Below, one piece after another: positions 1-10,700 of a stretch of 64,000 bases of DNA. Position 1 is the first letter of the stretch. Every line of letters begins with the position of its first letter. The DNA comes from Branchiostoma floridae (lineage: Eukaryota > Chordata > Leptocardii > Amphioxiformes > Branchiostomatidae). The notes below the pieces were generated by a model. The model worked only from the letters and a program-made list of their open reading frames with translations, was not told the DNA's origin and did no database searches. Position numbers and translations under genes: made by a program. The DNA lies in assembly GCF_000003815.2 (NCBI RefSeq), contig NC_049985.1, positions 8,207,402 to 8,271,401 of the forward strand, written 5' to 3'.

Positions 1-1264
1 TGTACGTCCCCTGTGCCCTATTCATATTCTTTCATCCGAAACCTCTTTCATAATGTGATTAAAAAATGACACTATCTAGTTTGCTCTTCTTTGAATTTGG
101 CCTGGTACAGATGAAAACCAATCAGACTAACATTTGTATTCTGAAATTAAATTTTCTGTCTGGTTTCACTGCTAAACAACTTACATGTAGGACATTGACT
201 GTATAAGTTATAACCCCGAATGTATGATTCTGCAATGAAGATGGTCAAAATGAAACTCATATGATACATAGCCCTTTTAAACATAATGTTACATAAAACT
301 AAAAGATTGTGTCCCAATGTGCTTGTAAAAATATACTTTTATCTACCGTAGTACAGGTAAATAATACACTTACTAGAAATAATGAGACAAGTATTTTATT
401 TTTTTACCGAAAACTTACATCCTCAGGCCATTCAAGATCTATTTCAGAGTATTTATTTGTATATTGATTTCACAACACAGTTAACGATCCTTTCTCCATC
501 CCTCCAAAGACGTAATCCATTCCTCATACGATGCCCTCCTTTCCAGGTGTTCTTCCCACAGGTGACATGCTATCATCTTCCAGTCTGCCACAATGCATTG
601 TCAATATTGGGTTCCATTCAGATAACACTCACCTTGATTGTATTGTACACCATAATTCAGCTGTCATGCAACTAAACTGTGCCATTTGCATAATTTGAAT
701 CACATCTGCATGTAATGGACTTTTGAATCAGACTACGCCTGGGGCATTCCTCCACATACATAACAGACTGAGCAGAGTGAATTATTCATGTCCTGTGTGT
801 GGCTAAAGAGGAAATGCCGTGCAATGCATGGGCAAACCTTTCTTCACCGAAACAAGAATTAAATGCCTATTTATCTTAAAGTGTCACACGCTGGCCATTT
901 CCTCGAGGGAGACAGCACTGACGTAGATATGACGGCAAAGCAGTAACTATGTATCAACAGTGCCTGTCCTCAGGATGGCACAAATAGTTTCAATAGCGGC
1001 CCTTAAGCAATGGCTTTGTAGACTTGAAATAAACTTCTGTCTAAAAAATAATACAAGAAGACCATAACTCATAAGCTTTTTATAATCTTACAAAAAGCAT
1101 GATGATGAAACCATTTTCTGAACTTTTGAATTTGGTATATCAAGATAAGGAAAAAAATCATATTTCCTTGGGAGGCTACTTATTTCTTACAACCACTTAG
1201 CACAAGTAAAATGTCACGTGGATTTTGTTTACTTTACATCAAAAATAGCACGACCTTTTATCGT
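1..1264. other. Non-coding stretch at left edge
   Basis: No exon with a recognisable product, splice frame or conserved motif is visible on either strand. The sequence is AT-rich with short homopolymers. The open frames present are short, low in complexity and lack partners. It may be intron or 3' flank of the minus-strand gene whose first exon lies near 5.3 kb, but nothing in the sequence proves that. Confidence 0.5.
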
Positions 1265-1569
1265 NNNNNNNNNNNNNNNNNNNNNNNNNNNNNNNNNNNN
1301 NNNNNNNNNNNNNNNNNNNNNNNNNNNNNNNNNNNNNNNNNNNNNNNNNNNNNNNNNNNNNNNNNNNNNNNNNNNNNNNNNNNNNNNNNNNNNNNNNNNN
1401 NNNNNNNNNNNNNNNNNNNNNNNNNNNNNNNNNNNNNNNNNNNNNNNNNNNNNNNNNNNNNNNNNNNNNNNNNNNNNNNNNNNNNNNNNNNNNNNNNNNN
1501 NNNNNNNNNNNNNNNNNNNNNNNNNNNNNNNNNNNNNNNNNNNNNNNNNNNNNNNNNNNNNNNNNNNNN
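1265..1569. other. Assembly gap (run of N)
   Basis: A run of about 305 unknown bases. Open frames that cross it are artefacts. A missing exon of the minus-strand secreted-protein gene could be hidden here. Confidence 0.99.
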
Positions 1570-2440
1570 ATGATATAGATGCCCCAAAGGAAAACAGGTC
1601 TAGTAATTCAGCTTCTATCACCTGGGGGGAAGAGTCACCTACTTTCTGCCCTGATAACATCTCAATTGGGCCCAGCACCATTTCCATGCATCTTACACAG
1701 GAAGAAAGCTGGCAATCACAGTTTTATGTGCCATAAGGTGCTCCGGGAAGCCCTAACTGCTCAGCCGTGATATCCCTGCAATGGTATTCTCCTAACAAAA
1801 TCGTTTTTCTAATCACACCTTTTCTCCTCACCTGTCAAAATCAGAACTTCCCCAAGCACATGACTCATACACAATTGTCTGTGTCCTCATACTGCCATAG
1901 GAACTGTCCTTACACTTCAGGTTGAAATACTAAGGAGCTTTGCAGAGTTTCTTTTTTCAATGGGCATAGGTCCCTACAGACCAAACAGTGGCTTCCAAAG
2001 GCAAGTTCATTAGACCATCCTACATCCTAGCCATTTGTTTCATTTTAATTTGAAGCCTCTCCAGCACTCTCATATATATTTCCTACCCAGGGGGTAGGGG
2101 TGGTCACACAGGAACTGCAGTTCAGAACTTCAGGTCAATTTTGATGATCCTACTGTACTGCTGAAAGAAGAGGGAGTTTCACCACAGAGGCCAGTTTGAC
2201 TCATCTCATTTCCATGAGCAACAAATCCTCCTGGCGGCTTCCGTGACCGGCTAAGTACCCTACCTGTGGCACTAAATGGTGGTAAAAACAGCTCAGCTTA
2301 CACCAATAAAAACCTTAAGAGCTCAGACTGGGCGACCTGCCCATTCCAAGCATAATTTCTCTGGGCACAATTTCTGCAATCAAGAACGTGAGGCCGACCC
2401 TTGCCCATTACTGAGACCCAGCATAGGGAGATGAATCACC
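1570..2440. other. Non-coding stretch between gap and Harbinger-like element
   Basis: No supported exon. The text is unique-looking and moderately AT-rich up to the point where the inverted-repeat element begins at 2444. I see no RNA gene or promoter signature. Confidence 0.45.
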
Positions 2441-2443
2441 TTA

Positions 2444-3981
2444 GGGACCGTACGGCATTTAGCGAGGGGGGAGGGCCGGTCGCCAGGGGGGGGAGGGCCA
2501 AGCAAAAAAATATTTTGCCAGGGGGAGGGCCTAGCAAAATTTTTTTTACTTGGGGGGAGGGCCAAGCAAAAAAAAAAATAGCTTGGTCTGCCAGCAAAAT
2601 ATGTCACTTAAAATCCAAGAAACGGCGTTTCAGAGGGTCAAGATTTCAAAAAAATTTTCTGGACCTCTGCAAGGGATCGCCCAAGGTTGGCGCTCGGGAC
2701 ACAGTGAAAATGCGAAAGGGAGGGGGCGGGGCTTATGCATGACGCCCTCGAAAACCCTCTTCACGTACAGAAATGTTATTAAACTCTAGATTAGTCTGCC
2801 AGCAAAATTTACCCCTGTCTTATTGCCCTCAAAATGTAAGAAATGGCGTTTCAGAGCTCGAGGGTAAATATTTGCAAATTTCCCTGGATCCCTTTTGACG
2901 TGACCGGCCTTTGATGACCAACATCGTGATAATGTGTTTGGGGGGATTTAATTTTGTATTTCTAAATTGAAATGCTATAAAAGTTAGCTTTGTTTGTCAG
3001 CAAAATATCTCCTCAAACTGAAGGAAATAGCTTTTAAGAGGGTCAAGATTTCAAAATTCTCCCGGACCTACCTTGCGATTCTTCGTGCCTTTGGCGCCAA
3101 ACATGGTGTTCGGAACTTCGTTCTCAAAAACTTGAAACCCTCGTATTTTTTTTTTTTCATAGAAATGTCATCTAACCAGCAAATTTTCCCATAAAAAAGC
3201 AATGCAGGAAATCGTGGCCAAAAAAAGCGTGGCATTTCTAAAAGATCTCCTGCAAGTCTGCGGTCTCACGCCCGCCGGCGGCTAGAGAGAGGCGACCGGT
3301 CTTACCCCGCCGTGGGAAAATCAGCGTCACGCGTCGGCGCCCCCCTCCCCACTACAGTTTTGGAAGTCGAATCGTGCTGTCGTTTTGGTTTTCATTTTTT
3401 TTCCCCCGATTTACCGTAAGTTATTACCACCACAGAACCAAGAAAAAGTCCAAAATATATGTAAATTGAAAATAGTTTCCGTCAAGCCGCTCAGGCCCGC
3501 GAGCTTGCAATACGTAAATTTAGGGAGCGGGGCGCGCGCCGCTTCGTGGCGCAAATCTACTAGAAATTCAGGTACAAATGCTTTTTAGGTGTTGTTTTAA
3601 TATCAAAACAATGAAATAGCTTCTATAAAGCAAATATCTATGCCTCTATGAAGCAGATATTTATCCCTCTATTAAGCAGATATTTTGAGCCATTCTGTTT
3701 TCCTTTTTTTACTAGGGGTGAGAGATCTGCTTCTCGATGAAAATCATGAAAAAGTATGACGCAAAGCACATTTCCAAATGCGGGAGCGCAGTGTTTTATT
3801 GGCGTCTTGAATATTTTTTTTCAAAGTTGATGGGAGGGGGGAGGGCCAAGCAAAAATATTTTGTCTTGGGGGGAGGGCCAAGCAAAAAAAAATTTACCTG
3901 GGGGGAGGGCCATGCAAAAATTTTTTGACCCGACCCTCTGGCGACCGGCCCTCCCCCCCTCACTAAACGCCGTACGGTCCC
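2444..3981. mobile_element. PIF/Harbinger-like non-autonomous DNA transposon, 1.54 kb
   Basis: The two ends are inverted copies of each other over about 42 bp (2444-2486 and 3939-3981), both beginning GGGACCGTACGGC, with two or three differences. The trinucleotide TTA flanks both sides (2441-2443 and 3982-3984), which is the usual target duplication of PIF/Harbinger elements. Short G-rich motifs (GGGGAGGGCCAAGC) recur inside both ends in the same direct orientation. The interior holds about three diverged copies of a roughly 200 bp repeat (from 2588, 2793 and 2990), followed by a CpG-rich core (about 3200-3580). There is no transposase frame, so it would need enzyme supplied in trans. Superfamily assignment rests on TIR start and TSD only. 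Confidence 0.8.
2588..3065 (+). repeat. Internal tandem repeat of the Harbinger-like element (about 3 units of ~200 bp)
   Basis: Three blocks starting near 2588, 2793 and 2990 share the order: CAGCAAAAT, then a GAAAT/GAAAC-GGCGTTTCAGAG-like core, then AGGGTCAAGATTTCAAA or a variant, then a CTGGAC or CCGGAC end. The units are diverged and not coding. A similar block in opposite orientation lies near 31700-31790. Confidence 0.6.
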
Positions 3982-3984
3982 TTA

Positions 3985-5109
3985 GGTCTCTTGTAATGAT
4001 TCCTGATTAGAGAATGCATCAGAGCACTGTACATACACACCTTGACTACCATGTGGCCAATTTCAAAGCAACCAGGGACAACAGGCTGAACCCTTCTATC
4101 ATCATATTGGACTGGAGACCCCACACAGTAAATCACTGGCACAATTTCTACTCTGAATGGGCTTATGAACATAGCGGCACGATTGCGTGCACTTTATGAT
4201 GCAACTGCAAGAGGCTATGGCAATTTGAGACTCTGATATTTCCGATTTGGGAGTGATAACTTCCCTACGCGGAGACAATTTTGCCAATATAACATTTTAT
4301 TACCTGCTCGTGTGTTGCCGATCCCAAACTGATAATTGTCATTATCTGCTGGCTGACGCTGTGGATTTTACTGTCTGGAGTGGTGGCTCAAAGGAAGGAC
4401 AAATTCTTATCACTCCTTGGACAGTCGGAATGCTCAGATCCAGTATGGTCAGTCTGGACTGGCAAACACAACATTGGTACTGTTGTATTTATATTGTTTA
4501 CAAAGGTGAAAAGTATCTACAATGTATTAACTGCATTTCTTTGCAAACAAATATCTTTGATGTGTAAAATGTTGTGTATGAAAGATTCGGAATACCAGTC
4601 TTCAGTCTTGCTTTTTCATTGGTAAAATACAATAGATGTACCTTACAAAGGGGGTTGAGTTCTTTAGATTAGCAGCAAGGAAAAAGAACTATCATTCACC
4701 CCTACATACCGAAGTTTCAGCAGGGCATTAACCAACAACATCCAGGTGCAGTGGGTCCCAGCATGGGGCATACAGCACCTTTCAACCCCTGTGTGGTTGG
4801 AATGTTTGTTGAACTAGGCTGAGACACGTCCCCTGGTTTACATAACAAGCGGAAAACAGGCCACCCGGAGGGAGGACGATTACGAGAAATCCAAAATCGG
4901 TGCAGCGCAAAGGAAAAACAAAGTTTTGTGTTTCTGATCTTGTATTACGTTGTCCCTGCCAAGTGCTGCGTTGCTGACAAGCACTACGCAAATCTACTTC
5001 TTGATATACCAGAAAATTCACTATCTACTGACGTTCAAAAAAAGTGGCAAACCTCACATAAAATGTTGCAACCAAGACAGATATATAGTAGAGATATTAT
5101 AAAAAGACT
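3985..5109. other. Non-coding stretch, probable intron 1 of the secreted-protein gene
   Basis: It lies directly downstream (in minus-strand sense) of the donor site of the 5122-5361 exon, so it is probably intron. I looked for a following Cys-rich exon and found none convincing. The open frames at 4247-4567 (+) and 4782-5021 (-) have no recognisable domain or splice context. Confidence 0.4.
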
Positions 5110-5121
5110 TTAAGAAGTCAC

Positions 5122-5361
5122 CTCGTAGTTGACTTGCTGGAAATCGGCCTGGTAGTCGTGCGGGCAGCAGGAGTAGTGCGGGTAGTGCTCGGAGCAGAAC
5201 ACAGGCTGTCCCGACTTCGGCTGCCACTCGCCCCGGTCGCGGTCTTTCACCACGATTTTCTCCGGCAAAGTCCCGTCTGAACACAGGTGATCCAGGTGGG
5301 TAAGGTCTGCCGCCCAAGCCAAATTGGCCACGAGCAAGATAGCGAGAGAAAACCTCTCCAT
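5122..5361 (-). CDS. First coding exon of a secreted Cys-rich protein (folate-receptor/HHIP-like N-terminus?)
   Basis: The exon starts with ATG at 5361 and encodes 80 residues before a donor site (GAG|GTGACT, phase 0). Residues 1-18 form a clear signal peptide (MERFSLAILLVANLAWA). The mature part has a lone Cys near residue 27 and then the pattern FCSEHYPHYSCC around residues 55-66. That spacing resembles the start of folate-receptor-type domains, including the HHIP/HHIPL N-terminus, where an FC-x(n)-CC pattern is typical. The product would be extracellular. Only this exon can be supported. The remaining exons must lie to the left, in the gap or outside the window. Its 5' side is unusual: the 9 bp target duplication and left end of the 10.7 kb MULE begin 52 bp upstream of the ATG. 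The gene identity is tentative; the signal peptide and donor are clear. Confidence 0.6.
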
Positions 5362-5412
5362 TTTGACGGAGAAACTTCTCTTTTACACAACTCTCCTCAC
5401 TACACCACTACT

Positions 5413-5421
5413 CCGCTCTCT
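5413..5421. repeat. Left 9 bp target-site duplication of the MULE
   Basis: CCGCTCTCT lies immediately outside the left terminal inverted repeat and is repeated exactly at 16179-16187, immediately outside the right one. Nine-bp duplications are the hallmark of Mutator-like transposition. Confidence 0.93.
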
Positions 5422-5472
5422 GGTGGCGGATAGATCCTATACGGGATTTCATGTTCACCGGAAGTGATGTAA
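5422..5472 (+). repeat. MULE left terminal inverted repeat
   Basis: 51 bp, inverted match to 16128-16178 with a single mismatch. Its inner part reads ACCGGAAGTGATGTAA: an ETS-type core followed by a CRE-like half, with T where the right copy has C. Confidence 0.93.
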
Positions 5473-5802
5473 GGGCCGCAGTGCGCATGACCACAGACTT
5501 GGCTGAAACCAGAAACATGGTGAATATGTTACTGCGAAGACTCAAACACTTTGTGTGATTCGCTCGGGCAAGGAGGCTCGGGCAACCACCGGTGTACTAC
5601 ATGTTAGACAGCATGTTTCATTTAACTGCTACAGGCCAGGTGAGACACTGTACAGGTCAGTAAGGTGTGTTATCTTTTCATTGTTGTTGTTGTTGTCCTC
5701 GTTAACGTCTATAATTTATTTCGCTAGACGTGGCCTCTTGGTGCTGAGTAACACATGGTTCGCTTTTGAGTCAATAGTCTCTCTTGGTATTTAACTTTTC
5801 AT
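5473..5802. other. MULE left subterminal region
   Basis: Unique sequence between the TIR and the tandem array. One isolated array-like unit (CAGGCCAGGTGAGACACTG) lies near 5631-5660. No exon is supported. Confidence 0.5.
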
Positions 5803-6272
5803 GCATGCCAAGTGAGACACTGTACAGGTGTGTAAAGTGTATTTCCATTGTCTACAAGTACAACCCAGGTCAGACCCTGTACATGTGGGTCCGTACATGT
5901 GTGTATTAAAGGGTTTTTCAATCGTCTACAGGCCAGGAAAGACACTGTAGAGGTAGCTAAGGTGTGTTTGAACAGTGTTCCATTGTCTACAGGCCAGGTG
6001 AGACTCTGTAGAGGTAGCTAAGGTGTGTTTGAACAGTGTTTCCATCGTCTACAGGCCTGGAAAGACACTGTAGAGGTAGCAAAGGGTGTGTTTGAACAGT
6101 GTTCCATTGTCTACAGGCCAGGTGAGACTCTGTACATGTGTGTAAGGTGTGTTTTATTGTCTACAGGTCAGGTGAGACTCTGTACAGGTGTGTAAGGTGT
6201 GTTTCAATTGTCTACAGGCCAGGTGAGACTCTGTACAGGTGTGTAAGGTGTGTTTCCATCGTCTACAGGCCA
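5803..6272 (+). repeat. Left subterminal tandem repeat array of the MULE
   Basis: Eight or so units of about 50-65 bp share the order CCAGGTGAGACTCTGTACAG, then GTGTGTAAGGTGTGTTT, then CCATTGTCTACAGG. Units at 5930-6110 carry an added GAACAGTGTT segment. The array stops abruptly at the first 88 bp direct repeat. The unit core resembles the array at the other end (13950-14641), in the same orientation on the plus strand. Confidence 0.85.
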
Positions 6273-6360
6273 AATTAATCTCACTCAGGATAACAAAGTC
6301 GGTAGAAGTTTGAGCAATTGACGTCTTTAATCAGGAAATAAAGACATCACAGGCCAAGTC
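6273..6360 (+). repeat. 88 bp direct repeat, copy 1 (with hairpin)
   Basis: Starts AATTAATCTCACTCAGGATA and matches 7163-7250 with about five differences. Contains a short palindrome, GACGTCTTTA facing TAAAGACATC around an 8-9 nt loop. Confidence 0.85.
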
Positions 6361-7162
6361 CAACTACTTGGCAACACCTTAAGAAATATTGCAGACTGCA
6401 GTGTAAGCGAAAAAAGGATTGTCCGGTTTAACAATACTGGACGTCTTCTATTGGACTCATGAAATAAGTGCATGGCGGTATAACAAAGTTACTGACACCT
6501 AAATTTAACTATGAATCATGCTCTTGTCAAACAACGGAGAGGAAATCGGCACGATGTTGCCGGAATAATATCTTGTTTATCATAACATTTTGAACTGGAC
6601 AGTTATCGACTGTAACTCTTTGATTCTCAGAGGAATTGCATGGAAAGTTTGATAACGTCAACTACATATGTAACTTGCAATTTGGTACTACATGTATAAC
6701 ACAACTAAAGCTGCCAAGTGAATTTCGGGCAGCGAGAGTCACTCCTTCTGGAATGTAACGCTGAGCCGCAACTTATTGTGCTCCTACGGCAAGTTGAGTC
6801 GAACCGTGCTTGCTTAACTAACATACCTACATGTATATGACAAGTTCATGGGTCAAAGTTCATATAACAGTTCTTCGGCTGCGGTTGATTACGAGAATGC
6901 ATGCACTGTGTTCTATCAACAATAAGTGCTAGAGTCCTTCGGTTTTGGGTGAACAAGAGTTGGGTGATCGACAGCTTGTAAGGTCTTTTGACAGTTTCTG
7001 TAAATTCAAGTTCAGAATGTTTATACAATTCTTTAGCTGCGGGGGAGGGATGGTGGTGAAGCTGTCTCTCGTTCGAAGCTCTGTTGCCGCACTGCGCATG
7101 CCTGGTCATTAGTCACATGGCCAAATTCTTGAGGATAACGTCCCCGGGCCTTATCCTCTCAT
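6361..7162. other. Spacer between the two 88 bp direct repeats
   Basis: About 800 bp without a supported exon. Near the right end is a small inverted repeat, GAGGATAA (7131-7138) and TTATCCTC (7151-7158), around a CCCCGGG core. The short open frame at 6846-7109 on the minus strand has no recognisable domain. Confidence 0.5.
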
Positions 7163-7250
7163 AATTAATCTCACTCAGGATGACAAAGTCGGTAGAAGTT
7201 TGGACAATTGACGTCTTTAATCAGGAAATAAAGACATCACAGGCCAGGTC
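7163..7250 (+). repeat. 88 bp direct repeat, copy 2 (with hairpin)
   Basis: Second copy of the 6273-6360 repeat, including the same 10 bp-stem hairpin. It lies just downstream of the stop codon of the tyrosine-recombinase fragment in minus-strand sense, so it may be part of that element's 3' end. Confidence 0.85.
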
Positions 7251-7307
7251 GAGTGTAACGAGAAGCCCAAACTTGAAGATGGTAGATGGAGGTGTGTAGC
7301 ATCGGAA

Positions 7308-7646
7308 TTAGGTAATCCGGTGGCACAGCAGGGACCGTTGCGCCATGGTGAGTTGCAGGTAGAGGAGATCGGCGTCAGATTTCCAGTCTCCGTGGTGACG
7401 GCGAAGTTCGCGTGGAACCACGGCCTCAAAGGCCAGGGTGTAGCCTCCTCGACGCAAGTCATGTAGGGTGTGATACCGGGGTGGCAATCCTGCTTTGTTG
7501 ACCAAGCGCGCGAAGGCTTTGTCAAGGACTGAGCCGGTGAGCGGACGTAATGGGCGACGTGGTGTTGGGGGAAGCTGAAAAGCTGGAGAAGCGGGTCTGG
7601 CTGGAACGAGGCGAAGCATGTTGTTATACGCGAGCACGGGACAGAG
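7308..7646 (-). pseudogene. Tyrosine-recombinase (DIRS/Crypton-type) C-terminal exon fragment
   Basis: A 112-residue frame follows a splice-acceptor-like CTCGCAG at 7647 and ends in a stop. It starts LCPVLAYNNMLRL and contains HDLRRGG (the H-x-x-R pair of tyrosine recombinases) and GDWKSDADLLYLQL (the later Trp plus the candidate nucleophilic Tyr). This is the catalytic C-terminal half seen in DIRS-like retroelements, Cryptons and related animal genes. The first catalytic Arg and the N-terminal core-binding domain are absent, and no upstream exon was found before the MULE transposase stop 136 bp away. It is therefore best read as a truncated fragment captured by, or inserted in, the MULE. It could also be a 3' exon whose partners were lost. 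Confidence 0.7.
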
Positions 7647-7781
7647 CTGCGAGAATCAGAATGATACAATAACTAACATATGCAGTGTTTGGATCCTTTC
7701 TACTTCAGATGGTACAGTCCAGACAAGAGCTGTCCTACAGTAATCCGCTGCTGGTGTGCTCACCATACCGTATTCCTTTCA

Positions 7782-10700
7782 TTAGAGACCACATGAGAGA
7801 CCGGAACACTTAAGACAGACATATTCCCGGTTATTTGCTACAATGTCAGCAACATCACTGTTACTCAACTTGACACAGGCACAGTGGTACCATCCATCAC
7901 ATCTATCACACGAGATCATTTGTCCTGGCTTGTATAAGTTGCAGATGCAATATATTGTTAGCTGATAGCTGGTTTCCTTGATGTTGTTGTCTGGTGCGTT
8001 TCGTTGACTATGTGGGAACATGCTAATCGATTCTGTCGCAAGGCAGTTCTCCAAGTGCTGTCTCATTTGCGTTTGGTTGAACTGTACTGTGGATGGATCT
8101 ATTTCCTCGGCCAGAGCCGCAGCATTTGCGACTGCAAATAATCCACAGTCGTTACTGCCGTTCTGCTTCTGCACGCATTTGACAGTGACAGGGATTACTC
8201 CATCTTGCCCTTCAGCAAAACTGCCATACATTGTAGCTAGTTGCTTACGCAGCTCAGCATTCATAGATGGACTTAGGGAATCAAACACTGTCACACCGGT
8301 ACCCCCTCCAACGGTTGTAGACACAACCCAGTGTTGTCCGATGCTGTGGATTTGTATGCAATCATTTGGTGCTGGGATAGGGTCTTGTTGCTGACCTGCC
8401 TGCAGGACCACTGTATCCCGCAACCCATCTATGCATGGGTACTCCTTCTTGATGAGCCCCTGGGAACAGTTCATGTGCTTATCGTTAAGCCATTCATCTT
8501 GCTGCAAGAGCTTTCTGTCTTCTTCTGTCAACTGGATGTTGTTAATCTTAAGCCATTCCTCCTCATCCTTTTCCGTTGTTTCAGCATCCTCGATGTCTGC
8601 CACTACTGTTGTCTCCAGCTCTTCCTCGATGTCTGCCACTACTGTTGTCTCCAGCTCTTGCTCTTTCTCCATGTTATCATCCAGGCTGACATCGACCCAA
8701 AATGCAGACTTCATCATATCTGCATGATGGCCAACCCTCTTTGAGTAAGGATGTTTTGGAGGCAGAGTTGGTAGTGCATGGCTATCAGTCATCTTCCTTT
8801 TCCTTTTTTGGGGGCTTCTGACGCGGAAGGTTCCATCATGTGCTGAGTGTCCCACCATTTCCTCCAACAAGCATGATAGTTGCTCCTTCATGGACGTGAG
8901 GTAGAGTTCATCCTGAAGATTGTACGTTATGTTTGTCATTTCTTTCAGCAGGCTAGCACATTCCCTCTGCAGTTGTTTACTTCTTTTCGGCTTGCTTACA
9001 GGGAGCTCACCATGTACTGCTGGTGATGGTGTGGGAGAAGGTGGTGGTGGATCTGCTGTGGATGTTAATGATGGACTGCTGCTGTCATCCGTCTCACTTG
9101 AAGTACAGGTGCTTGAACTTGAAGATAGCAGTGTACTGTCTAAGGAGAAGAGGGGATTGTCCCTATATACTGCTGACAGCTTCTCCCAGCCCCATTCTTG
9201 TTGTAGGTTGAAGACTGAGCAGAAATGTTTACACGGCAACTTGTGCTTTAACCAATCTCTGCATGTGCAGGATGGCATGTTGGTAGATGTTGCTCCAAAG
9301 TTGACTGTGTGTTGTTGGCTGCGCTTGCTGCTGCTCTTGACTTGAAAGATTCCCGGGCCAATGGAGACAATGTCGTCTTGCTCGTAGGACTGGGCTTCTT
9401 GCAACCTTGCCATGATATGCAATACAACTCCTCTTGGCCTGTCCTTAAGGTAGGTGGGTAGGTCGGTATGATATTTTCGATAGCACGAGCTGTATGCCAC
9501 GTTCAGTTGAATGTACCTTGAATGATAAAAGAAAGAACAGAATAAATCGCAAGGAAATGGACTCTAACATTGAAGACAAAAGTAAACTACACATGTAAAC
9601 ACATAATTGGCTATGCAGGTCCACCATAAATTTATTATGAAGGGGTATCTAAATGTTGTTCAATGAATAACATCAGAATACTAAGATTTCAGTAACTATG
9701 AATTAAGATAAAGAATATTGATTAAAAAAATTACATTGTTTTGACCAACTGACTTAAGTATGATATGCCAATTATATATTAAGAAAGAAGAAAGAAATTT
9801 TACATTTTTACAAATTACACATGTACATGTCCGTGCAAGATAATATTAAGATTTGGACTTCAGCTCACTTTCGATATGCTGTCGCCAAGAAGTCTGTTAC
9901 GACTACTGTGATCATCTCGGTGAGGCTTCTCCTTTTACGGCCATCAAGGTGGGAGTATTTCAACGTCTCGTTTTGTCTCTCCACCCCGTTGTTGGTGTAA
10001 ATCGCCACCTTCAGATCTTCATCCTTGAAAGCTTGCACCCACCTCTATATGTGATTAAAAAGGGGGAAAAGAGTTACATCTTGTAAAAAGGATTTACACA
10101 ACAAGGCACAGGTATGTACAAAAGCCCATAAGAAACAGACCTTTATCATTCATGTGTCTCTTGGAGCGAAGACCAAAAAACCTACACAAAAAATCTCATC
10201 ATGAAAATCTCATCTTAACGATTAAGTTTATTGTAGCATGTACATCAGGCCAACTTGCATAAATTATATCTAATAGTGTTCAACTTTACTTAACCTTATA
10301 ATACAGCAAGGACGCTAATTAGGTCTTTATTTGCATAATCAATATTTTTATCTGCCTTGTTCCAATGTCAATAAGATTAAATGAGAAAGAAATATCCTAC
10401 ATGTACGAGTGTCATATCATGAAATACAGTAGATTTATTGATACGCACCTTAGTACATTTAAGCCACTTATTGGAGAACCATGCCAGCAGCCTCTCATTC
10501 TCCTTCCACACTTCTGATTCTCGAAGCAGGGACAGGCATCTCTCGTACTCTTCAGTTGTGCCAGCAGCTGCAATGTCCCTCAGAAGGTTAAGTACTGTGG
10601 CTTGCACGTGACTTACACCATGTTCTCTCTTGCGCACCCACTCCACCCATGCTTTTTCACGATGGAAGTCACACAGCAGTACCTTGGCATCTGCATGAAA

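Noticed and set aside
1211-1736. Open frames crossing the N run
   Set aside because: They consist mostly of unknown residues and are produced by the gap.
3385-3588. CpG-rich block as a host promoter with a first exon
   Set aside because: It is wholly inside the Harbinger-like element and has no supported exon or start.
5803-6272. CRISPR-like array
   Set aside because: Repeats and spacers are not distinguishable, unit length varies and the context is an animal transposon.
8020-9345. Plus-strand frames opposite the transposase last exon
   Set aside because: They are antisense shadows of the SWIM/Ulp1 exon; codon structure and domains are on the minus strand.
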